From Malachius bipustulatus (Eukaryota; Arthropoda; Insecta; Coleoptera; Melyridae): 64,000 bases of DNA. The notes beneath the pieces were generated by a model that saw only the letters and a list, made by a program, of their open reading frames with translations, made no database searches and had not been told where the DNA came from. Within the stretch, counting starts at the first letter, position 1. Each line of letters begins with the position of its first letter. The stretch is from contig OU342630.1 in assembly GCA_910589415.1 (NCBI GenBank), positions 1,674,001 to 1,738,000 on the forward strand. Reading direction: 5' to 3'. Position numbers and translations under genes: made by a program. Below are positions 55,905-64,000 of the stretch, piece by piece.

Positions 55905-58160
55905 CTGACCATTCTGGTACTACTCGAACTCCTCCTGGCATAAGTTTCAGCCAGGCACCGGTGCATAGTGGTATAAGTTTTAACCATTTTTGTTGCACCT
56001 CCACCCTTTCTTCCTGGCATAAGTTTCAGCCAGCTGTGACGTGGAATCTTCCTTCCTGGCATAAGTTTCAGCCAGACGCATCGGTGCATAGTGGTACAAG
56101 TTATAACCATTTTTGTTGCACCTCCACTCTTTCTTCCTGGCATAAGTTTCAGTCAGATGTGACGTGGATTCTTCCTTCCTGGCATAAGTTTCAGCCAGAC
56201 GCATCGGTGCATAGTGGTACAAGTTTTAACCATTTTTGTTGCACCTCCACTCTTTCTTCCTGGCATAAGTTTCAGCCAGCTGTGACGTGGCTTCTTCCTT
56301 CCCGGCATAAGTTTTAGCCAGACGCATCGGTGCATAGTGGTACAAGTTATAACCATTTTTGTTGCACCTCCACTCTTTCTTCCTGGCATAATTTTCAGCC
56401 AGTTGTGACGTGGATTCTTCCTTCCTGGCATAAGTTTCAGCCAGACGCATCGGTGCATAGTGGTACAAGTCTTAACCATTTTGGTGCACTTCCACACCCT
56501 GGCATAAGTTTCAGCCAGATGTCTCGAACTCATCCTGGAGGAAGTATCAGCCAGACAGCGGTGCATAGTGGTATAAGTTTTAACCATTTTGTTGCACCTC
56601 CACCGTTTCCTTCCTGGCATAAGTTTCAGCCAGATGCCACGTGGATTCTTCGTTCCTGCCATAAGTTTTAGCCAGCCGCCTTGGTGCATAGTGGTAAGTT
56701 TGAACCTTTTTTGTTGCACTTCCACACACTGGCATAAGTTTCAGCCAGATGTCTTGAACTGATCCTGGCAGAAGTTTCAGCCAGACACCGGTGCTTAGTG
56801 GTAAAGTTTCAGCCAGGCACCGGTGCATAGTGGTATAAGTTTTAACCATTTTGCTGCACTTCCACCTTTCTTCGTGGCATAAGTTCAGCCAGATGTCCCG
56901 TGGATTCTTCTTTCCTGGCATAAGTTTTGGCCAGCATGCAAGTGATATAAGTCTTTCCACCGAACATGGAGCGGACCAGGCTAGAACGCCTCAAACGGAA
57001 ACTGTGCCACCTGGAAAAACACCACCTATCGGCTGACGACCGTTCTACATCGGTTCCTGATCTTTCAGGTACGTACTTACACTCAGCCTGTCGTGCAAGT
57101 TTTACCCTTTTTCCCTCTTGGCATAAGTTTCAGCCAGGCGCTTTGGTGCAAGTTTTGCCCTTCTTCCTGGCATAAGTTTTAGCCAGATGGCTCGGGGCAA
57201 TTCCTTGTCTGTTAACTATTCCTTTCTGGCGTGGCATAAGTTTTAACCAGCCGTCTCTGCGCAAGTGGTACAAGTTATAACAATTTTTTGCACTTCAACA
57301 ATTTCTTTCTGGGCCAAGTTTTTGGCCAGCTGTCTCGGTGCTCTTCCTTGCACATAACCTATTCCTTCCCGGCATGACATAAGTTTTTTGCCAGCCATCT
57401 CTGTGCAAGTGGTCTAAGTTTTAGGCTTTAGTTCACCAGCTAGAGGCAGGGAACTTCCCGACCTTGATCCTCTCAAAATCCTGAAGTTTGTCAAGGAAAC
57501 GGACTTGGAGAGGGTGCTTCCCTAAAGGGATTCCACACCAGGCGAAGCAAAGTAGAGGGGATACAATAGATCTTTCAGGTCGCAGTAACTTAATAACCCT
57601 CAAAAATACAATACAAATACACAATACAAATACAAATAGGCTTTAGTTTTCGCCAGCCGTCTTTGTGCAAAGTGGTATAAGTTTTAGGCCAAAGTTTTAA
57701 CTATTTTTTGCGCTTTAACAATTTCTTCCTGGGCCAAGTTTTGGCCAGATGTCTTGGTGCTATTCCTTGCACGTAACTTATTCCTTCCCGGCAAGACATA
57801 GTTTTTTGCCAGCCGTCTCTGTGCAAGTGGTATAAGTTTTAGGCCTTAGTTTTGGCCAGTCGTCTTTGTGCAAAATGGTACACGTTTTAACCCTTTTTTG
57901 CACTTTAACATTTCTTCCTGGGCCAAGTTTTGGCCAGATGTCTTGGTGCTCCTCCCTTGCACGTAACCTATTCCTTCCCGGCATGACATAAGTTTTTGCC
58001 AGCCGTCTCTGTGCAAGTGGTATAAGTTTTAGGCCTCAGTTTTAGCCAGCCGTCTTTGTGCAAAGTGATACAATTTTAACAATTTTTTGCACTTCACCCA
58101 CCTGAGCCAAGTTTTGGCTAGATCTCTCGGTGCTTTTCCATGCACGCAACCTAGATTCCT
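55905..58160. repeat. Minisatellite, 123-bp period, with internal GGCATAAGTTTCAGCCAG units
   Basis: GCCAGACGCATCGGTGCATA-type text recurs at 56,071, 56,194, 56,317 and 56,440, an exact 123-base period. The sub-word GGCATAAGTTTCAGCCAG occurs two or three times per unit. Units become more divergent to the right. Because 123 is divisible by three, long open frames appear on both strands. They encode repeats without any known domain and are treated as by-products. Confidence 0.93.
57434..57636 (+). mobile_element. 203-bp retroposed insertion in the minisatellite
   Basis: It is flanked by a perfect 12-base duplication TAGGCTTTAGTT (57,422-57,433 and 57,637-57,648). It ends in an ACAAATACA-type tail, as for a SINE or a 5'-truncated LINE copied by target-primed reverse transcription. 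No Pol III boxes or RT motifs are visible, so a truncated LINE 3' end is more likely. Confidence 0.8.
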
Positions 58161-58572
58161 TCCATGCATAATTTAAATTTGCATTTTGCCGATTTTAACT
58201 TTCAAATGTTGAAACTCTGGTGAATATATTCAAGGATATTTTACTTTTTGTTGGTAATTAACTCGTCTACAAGGGAGTAGAGTTTGGTTCCAGCCCTATC
58301 AGACCAATATTTTGATAATACAGGGCGTTTTCAAATCGAGGTTCGTGCAACCAGGCATAAGTGTTGCCATCAATGCGACGGCTCACCTGGCGGACCACTT
58401 TCTTCGGCATGGTCCTTCCGTTAAAATTCTCGCCGTTTGCTCCTCCCCATGGACATCGGCAGAATTTTCGCCGACACCATCAACATGGTGTCAATCCACC
58501 GCCAAACATTCTCCTCCGCCGACGTCGACCTAAAACTCTCAGCACGCCCTGCCAGGGCGCCCTTGCCTCATC
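58161..58572. other. Non-coding DNA with a GC-rich segment
   Basis: 58,360-58,570 is GC-rich and Pro/Ala-codon-like in one frame but carries no recognisable domain. It might be a decayed retroelement gag or protease fragment; I cannot support that. Confidence 0.3.
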
Positions 58573-58600
58573 AGAGGGGGGTGGGGGGGTGGAGGGGTCA
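58573..58600 (+). repeat. G-rich run with G-quadruplex potential
   Basis: Four or more G tracts (GGGGGG, GGGGGGG, GG, GGGG) lie in 24 bases. Such runs can also be a polypurine tract beside an LTR, but no LTR was identified here. Confidence 0.5.
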
Positions 58601-60277
58601 ACAAGAATAATACAAGAATAATAATGTTATACTTGACTGGATCATATATGATTGGCAAGGCAAACTATCCTGTTGAGGTACTTAATTGGATTACAAACTT
58701 AAAAGGGTTACAAAATCAACTTCTAACCCATTAAAAAAAATAATAAAAATTCCTCGAATCCCATTCAGTACTCAGTTTACCTCACGTAAAAAATAAATAA
58801 ATAAATAAGGGATCGGAGCTGTTACGTAACGGTGTAACACTTATATGTCAACACACTCGAAGGGAATTTTTTCTCGCCATATTAAGCTTAATTTAAGAAC
58901 CAGTTTCTAATAGCATCGCTTCATTGTAATCTAGAAACCTATATAAACATTTGCCTCCTTTTGATTGTTTCCTAACGGAAATACACTAATAGATCTCATG
59001 GACGTTTATTACAATCATGATTCGTATTCTCGCGTCATCCAGGAAAAATGTACTCGAATTTCGAGTTTCAAAACGCAGCATACTTATACACATGCCGTAC
59101 CCTTTGGTCTCTGCACCGGGCATTATATTTCACTTGGCATCCTAAACCGGCTCTAGGTCAGTTATGTTCTCTCGACATCGGTTGCGTCAATCACTTAGAT
59201 GATTTTATTGCTAATTATTAATCAAAGGAATTCCAATGTATACAGGATGCCCCGTTTGCGGTAGACTTTCTGGGGTTTCTTATTACCCTAGGAAAGAGCT
59301 AGTCTCCTACAAAACCGTATAGTTTATAGGGCTACGAAAAAACTCACATAACTTACCTGGAACAAGCAGTCGTTTAGTCACTGAAATGCTCTCTAACAAA
59401 TTCTAACATTCTTTTACGGCTTGCTAATAGCCATTTCATACATCAACAAAATGGGTGGAGTGAATTTAAAAAAAAAATAAAAAATCTCACCTTACCAGAG
59501 ACTTTCAGTACTACGGAATCAACTTATGTTGACAGCCTCTTACATCACCTCCACCAACAGCATGAACGCAAACTGGGAATCAAGATGTTTGAAGGTGGAA
59601 CTGAATATCCCCTACGCGTCCGCTTTCAATCACATAAGAAACCAGAAGGCGATTTATTTGTCGAATGCAAGTGCATAGGCTATCCTTGAAACTTCTTACA
59701 GACAAGCTAAGGGAATTGTCCCTACTTGGCCTTGGCAACCATTGTACCCCTAGCTATCAGTAAGTGGTTATCCACTTTCCGGAAAAATCTGCTCTTGTCT
59801 CCTTCCCTGGAAAGTCATCCACTCTGTGGGAAATTTCCCCTCTTAGTCGCTGTTATGATTTTAACAGTTATCTAAAAATATTAATTAATTAATTAGTGGA
59901 CTGTATATTTATAAGTAGGTACTCGTAAGATTATTTCAAGTATTTATTTTATTTTCTCATAATTATATTTTTTGGCAATCAACAAATCAACAATTAATTC
60001 GTTTCTATGTGTACAATGAAATTTGTTCTGCCTACTACTTTTTGTTTTTAAAACATCCCTAATAATAGCTTTAACATTCCGGACGCCTTGAATGTATCTA
60101 ACACATTCAACAGAACTAAATTAATAAATAATACATAATATATCTAGGTATTAACAACATTTGAATTATTGTAGTAAAAATCAAAAAAACTAAACATTAA
60201 TATTAACGTAACATTTAACAACCAAACTGTAAAAGTCTAAAATTTTGCTTTTATAATTTTGGTGTAATTCTAATTAT
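58601..60277. other. Non-coding DNA
   Basis: No gene is convincing. 59,380-59,850 has retroelement-like broken coding text in several frames but no diagnostic motif. The remainder is AT-rich. Confidence 0.35.
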
Positions 60278-60860
60278 TTAACAATCTAGTGGAAGAGCAC
60301 AAATTTTATTAACGGACAGGGTTAATTCTTTTTCTTGAACCTTCACATCCACAACTCGAATAACCCCATCTAATCCAGGCCGTATTCTGGATATTCTTCC
60401 CAGTTGCCACAACATGCTGGGTGCATTTTCATTTTTAATAAGTACCAGAGAGCCAATCTTGATTTGATCCTTTGAATTAGTTTACCATTTGACTCTGGTC
60501 TGCAGTTCGGAAAGATATTCCTTGCTCCATCTCTTCCAGTAATGTTGCAACATTGACTGTACTCGCTGCCATCTGCTTAGCCGATTTTCTTCCACGTCGG
60601 TGATATTAATTTTAGGACAGGAACTTATAGTTTTTCCAATTAAAAAATGTGCTGGAGTCAATGCACTCAAATCGTCAGGATCTTGACTTAGAGGACAGAG
60701 GGGGCGGGAATTTAGAACACCCTCAATTTGTGTCAATAATGTACTGAATTCCTCATATGTGAGAGGATGTTTAAGTAACCATTTAATATGATATTTAGTA
60801 CTTTTGATACCTGCCTCCCAGATTCCCCCGAAATTTGGTGCTCTGACGGGAATAAAATTC
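60278..60860 (-). pseudogene. BEL/Pao integrase C-terminal fragment
   Basis: The minus strand encodes RAPNFGGIWEAGIKSTK, LTQIEGVLNSRPLCPLS, LTPAHFLIGK and RLSRWQRVQSMLQHYWKRWS, the signature C-terminal half of BEL/Pao integrase, then GSLVLIKNENAP and WQLGRISRI. An in-frame TAA at about 60,482-60,484 and truncation near 60,860 make it a remnant. Catalytic Asp residues are outside the fragment. The upstream side abuts the LTR-like block. Confidence 0.88.
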
Positions 60861-60923
60861 TTTAGGCACGGAGCCACGAGCACTGGGCAATTCACGGAGC
60901 GAAGATGTGGGCGAGAAGGCGGT

Positions 60924-62218
60924 TGTAATTGGTAACAGTACACACACAAAATAAAACTCACAGATAAATGAAAACAAGCTATATTTGTATCCTTTATTAA
61001 AATAATTTTATTGCAGGTTCGGCGGTTGATCTGAGTGAGTCGTCTGGTCGGTAAAATAACGTAACACAGATGAGATAAAATAAAACGTAAGCAAGATGGT
61101 TCTTGTTCGCACGAGGCGAACAATACGACGAACGGCGGAGTATTTCGGCCGTGCGCGGGAGTAACAATGTAACAAGAGGTATGGCGCGATGTAACCTTTC
61201 TAATAGTTGATTACGACGACAATTTTGGGGAGATACACAGTTTTGCACGGAGACACTCCTGAGCTGCGGGCGTCCGGCCTGGCTTAACATCGCATGGAAA
61301 GACACCTACGCCTCAGGGCGTGAATCCCTTAATGGCCGCGTAACTACTTCGACGTTAACCCCTGACTCGCCGGGCTTGACACCGCATGGAAAGTCAGGTA
61401 TCACGCGTCCGTAGGTACACACACCGCCTAGTGTACTCGTATTAAGGGGCCAAATACTTCTTTACTCTACGACAGGGTCGATGGTACCTAATGAGCCTAA
61501 TCTATCGGGTACGTTGCTAATCTCGGTGAGGGACGGGAATAAATAAAATCGCGACAAACGGGCGCAATTAAACTTCGACTCAATATATTATTTGCACCTA
61601 CCTTATTATTCTGCAGGAAAACTCTTGCCGACGGTCGCGGCTTTGCTAAAGCGGTTGCGTAGGTACACACAAATAATAACACCGGTCACTATTCCCAGAC
61701 GGGGCGGAAACAATAATTCTTAACACTTTGCAGACAGTAGTAAGTCGAACGAAATTCAGAAGAGCAGAGAGAGAGATTTTTCGCGTTCCGGCCTTATATG
61801 CCCGTATCCCTGCCGCGGTCGTAATCTAAAAATTTTTATTAAATTTGTAAAAGAATCGAAGCCACGCTAGCGATAAACATTGTTTTTCTCTTGGATTAAT
61901 CAATTTACCTGCGATTGCGGCCGTTATCGCGTAGCGTTATCTCCTCGGCGATTGAGTCTTCAGCTTCGGTGTATGAATTAGATGATTTAAAAAAGTTATT
62001 TTTACGGCTTATGTATAAAAAACCAAGTAGGTAGGTATACTAATAATAAATTTAAATATCGGGAAACTAACCGGGACTCGACTTTGCTTTATGATTCAAT
62101 TAATTTAATTACTTCAAAAATACTAAAAGACAATGAAAAATGTAAATGACTGGGAATCCCTGACACAACCCCTGACGCTAAGGAAAAAACGGAGGCCTGA
62201 TTTCCGGACTTCGTTACA
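60924..62218 (-). mobile_element. Putative 3' LTR of a further retroelement
   Basis: On the minus strand it begins TGTAACGAAGTCC immediately after a polypurine tract, the standard start of an insect gypsy 3' LTR. A matching TG end on the other side is proposed at 60,924 (TGTAATTGG), giving TGTAA/TTACA ends and 1,295 bases. The left limit could be slightly different. No second LTR copy lies in the window, so this is inference. No coding frame inside is convincing. Confidence 0.5.
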
Positions 62219-62228
62219 TCCCCCCCGC
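62219..62228 (-). promoter_or_regulatory. Polypurine tract
   Basis: Minus-strand GCGGGGGGGA lies directly upstream of TGTAAC. It sets element orientation to minus and places the Gag-like ORF just before the 3' LTR. Confidence 0.55.
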
Positions 62229-62555
62229 GTCGGATAAAAAAAACAAAACATTTTTTTTTTCTTAACTTAACTTAACTACCGGGACGGACAGCTCGCTCAA
62301 ACCTTACAAAAAGAAACAGAATATCACTCAAAAAGAACATAAAATAAACCATACCTTAAAAATTTAAGCCAATGAATTTAATATGTACAATAACTAATCA
62401 CCCTAATAATGTTATATACACAAAAAAATTAATTCACCCCATAACTTTTATTAAACAAACATTTAACCTAATGAATCTCATATAATACAAACTCGGATAC
62501 AAAGAAAAATGAACTCACCCTGAGAAAGAAAAACAGAAATTAACCTCTGCGGATC
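62229..62555 (-). other. Non-coding spacer between Gag-like ORF and PPT
   Basis: A-rich and T-rich runs without a coding frame. This is where pol would be expected in a complete element; it is absent. Confidence 0.5.
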
Positions 62556-63149
62556 TCACTCTCGCGTACCTCCTCCAACATGTCGTTGTTTTGGGTTCAA
62601 TGGCATCCGGACGTAGTATCTCCTCGTCCGCGGTCGAGTCGCTTTGCCACCACCTTCTGCGACGCTCGGCAGGATCGTACATTGCGTGGCCTTGTCCGCC
62701 GTAATGGGTCTGCGCGGGGCGGACGGGGGCGCTGGTCCATCCCTGGTGCATCTTCGCGGCTCGTCGTCGTGCCTCTTCGTGACGCAGACGGTGGCCTTGC
62801 AACGGCAATCACGGGACAAGGTACCCGTTAGTCCGCACCGTGAACAAAATAATCTCCGCGGCCCACGGCACCCCGCCCGGAGGTGTCCGGATTCTCCGCA
62901 TCGCCAACAGAGTGCGCTGCCTCGAACCGGTAGAAACTGGGGGAACATCGTCGAGACGGCGGTATCGGTGCCGGTTGGACCCGCATCCTCCAACGGTGTC
63001 GCGGAGCAGGACTGGTCCTTGGCGGCCTCGGCCATTCGGAAGCATGGCGGGCCCGGCTCTGGTGACGGAGCGTCGGTCCACCTGTAGCTATAGGCCTGCG
63101 AAGAGGAGTCGCTCCACTCGTAATCGAGCTCCATTTCGTCGTGCGACAT
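62556..63149 (-). CDS. Gag-like zinc-knuckle protein
   Basis: A 197-residue frame from an ATG that follows immediately after a splice acceptor. The first 75 residues are acidic and Ser-rich. A CCHC knuckle CWRCGESGHLRAGC and a second degenerate one CSRCGLTGTLSRDCRC (Thr for His) follow. This pair is typical of the C-terminus of Gag in insect gypsy elements and suggests RNA or DNA binding. The C-terminal tail is basic. A capsid domain is missing, so it may be a shortened Gag or a spliced exon. Codon use is very GC-rich. Confidence 0.6.
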   Translation of the reverse strand: MSHDEMELDYEWSDSSSQAYSYRWTDAPSPEPGPPCFRMAEAAKDQSCSATPLEDAGPTGTDTAVSTMFPQFLPVRGSALCWRCGESGHLRAGCRGPRRLFCSRCGLTGTLSRDCRCKATVCVTKRHDDEPRRCTRDGPAPPSAPRRPITADKATQCTILPSVAEGGGKATRPRTRRYYVRMPLNPKQRHVGGGTRE

Positions 63150-63176
63150 CTGCAATGACACAAAATCAATATTAGT
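63150..63176 (-). promoter_or_regulatory. Putative splice acceptor
   Basis: Minus-strand CTAATATTGATTTTGTGTCA followed by TTGCAG has a branch-point-like CTAAT, a T-rich run and AG, and the next three bases are the ATG of the Gag-like ORF. Confidence 0.55.
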
Positions 63177-63200
63177 CACGGCGGTGCCGGCGCCCGTTCA

Positions 63201-64000
63201 GCAAAACTGCGGACCTTTACGGACGGCGGGTACGGCGCGGAGGGGAGTCGGCCGGTATCCGGACACGGATAACGCGACCCGAGTCGGTCTGGACCTGCAA
63301 TTTCAGCCGCCGGTCCGTCCGAGCCCGGCCTTCAGCTCGGGTGAGCGGGTCTCGGCGTCCCACAAGGCCTGGACGCTGCGGCTTATCGTCGGTATCGGTT
63401 CCCGGCGGTTCTTCTCATTGGAAGGAGGGCAAGAGGAGGCGTCGTCCTGGCAACCCAGGGGCACCGGCGAGGGGTCGGGTGCCGCTAACGTCATCAATGC
63501 TGCGGCCGCGGTCTGCGCGGGCGGTCGGATGTCGAGGTCTGCGGATAACCAGCGCGCCACATGAGCGGCCAGCGCCGCTTCGCTACCATGTTCGTCGGCG
63601 TCGGCGGGTCAACCGGTCCAATATGGTGGAGAAGAGTCACCGGCGATGATCTCACCGGCGGAAGCGGCGTACAGAACCGTGGCGCCGCATAACCACACGT
63701 CTACCCGGTGGTCGTATTCCCCATCCTGGTCCAGCTCCGGTGCCATGAAACCTTCGGTGCCCGACCGACTCAGCCGGCCTTTGGAGCCAAGGGCGCATTC
63801 CAGCATTCCACGGCCAGCCCAAAATCACTCAACTTCGCGGCGAATCCTTTCAACCCCGAGGACAGATGATGTTCCGCTCTCATTACTTGGTCTCCTACCC
63901 GGCACTTGCGGTGACGGTGGCAACTCCGTTTTCGCCTGGCAGGAAGGTTTTGGGCGTAAGAGGGACCTCTCACGACGGACAGACGTCGGAGTGGTTGCTT
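63201..64000 (-). pseudogene. Protein-kinase-like domain, disrupted
   Basis: On the minus strand the activation segment reads KLSDFGLAV, then after a frameshift GTEGFMAPE, DVWLCGATVLY and, further down, RWLSADLDIRPPAQTA, which match the DFG, APE, DxWxxG and final Arg landmarks of a eukaryotic-type kinase C-lobe. The catalytic HRD loop is not clear and the N-lobe would lie beyond the window edge. An 8-base tandem duplication (63,795-63,810) causes the frameshift. Three in-frame stops, all TGA, follow at 63,609, 63,303 and 63,198. Function is lost in this copy. Confidence 0.55.

Noticed and set aside
55708..57175. Several long open frames on both strands (Trp-Leu-Lys-Leu-Met-Pro-type repeats)
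   Set aside because: They follow from a 123-bp tandem repeat, which is a multiple of three, and match no protein family.
55905..58160. CRISPR-like repetition
   Set aside because: Units are long, contiguous and diverging, with no unique spacers of constant length, and the context is eukaryotic.
58573..58600. Polypurine tract of an LTR element
   Set aside because: No TG-starting LTR or related pol gene lies next to it; kept only as a G-rich run.
60482..61305. Open frames upstream of the BEL integrase fragment as part of its protein
   Set aside because: BEL-like text stops near 60,860; the rest lies in the proposed LTR and looks unlike integrase.
62580..63649. Plus-strand open frames in the GC-rich island
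   Set aside because: They are antisense shadows of the Gag-like and kinase-like frames; GC-rich DNA has few stops in any frame.

Overview
The window looks like one arm of an AT-rich insect (or other arthropod) genome that is almost entirely transposable-element debris. Evidence for this is an env-bearing Ty3/gypsy element of errantivirus type, BEL/Pao and gypsy pol remnants, piggyBac-like elements at TTAA, mariner-like elements at TA, several non-LTR retrotransposons with simple-repeat tails, and introns with GT/AG signals. The insect order cannot be assigned from sequence alone. Most of the window is clearly AT-rich; about 62,550-64,000 is strongly GC-rich. No rRNA, CRISPR array or bacterial-type operon was seen.

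Layout. 1-3,068: non-coding DNA ending in a small hAT-like MITE. 3,069-16,966: a plus-strand LINE (A) split in its reverse transcriptase (RT) gene, first by a minus-strand LINE tail and then by a complete 9.8-kb errantivirus (6,052-15,849, minus strand) with near-identical LTRs but broken pol and env. 17,476-18,200: the only convincing host-type coding exon. 18,201-22,880: non-coding DNA with small foldback MITEs. 22,884-31,632: stacked minus-strand LINEs. LINE D is an internally deleted copy next to the broken 3' end of LINE E. LINE E is split at its YADD motif by a piggyBac-like element, which itself contains LINE C. LINE E also holds a short LTR-like block with a tRNA inside it, next to a primer-binding-site-like motif. 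31,633-38,250: tandem 340-bp units invaded by a mariner-like element with very long inverted repeats and by foldback elements nested in each other. 39,865-46,296: a second minus-strand gypsy element with an uninterrupted 1.3-kb-residue gag-pol frame, cut in integrase by a MITE. 46,640-50,917: a possible promoter/first exon, and a 2.39-kb TG...CA insertion (likely a solo LTR) whose empty site is preserved nearby. 50,918-55,067: a decayed gypsy gag-pol carrying a MITE inside a MITE. 55,905-58,160: a minisatellite with a 123-bp period. 60,278-60,860: a BEL/Pao integrase remnant. 60,924-64,000: an LTR and polypurine tract, a Gag-like zinc-knuckle ORF opening exactly at a splice acceptor, and a broken protein-kinase-like domain.

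How the pieces relate. Almost every junction is an insertion into an older element, so the relative order of events can be read directly. Host LINEs came first, then DNA transposons and LTR elements, then MITEs and truncated LINE tails. The two gypsy elements share layout: the same type of primer-binding site and a GTAAGT splice donor in the leader; the errantivirus also has an acceptor just before env. The most unusual parts are the tRNA-bearing LTR-like block, the kinase plus Gag-like assembly beside an LTR, and the foldback-in-foldback cluster.
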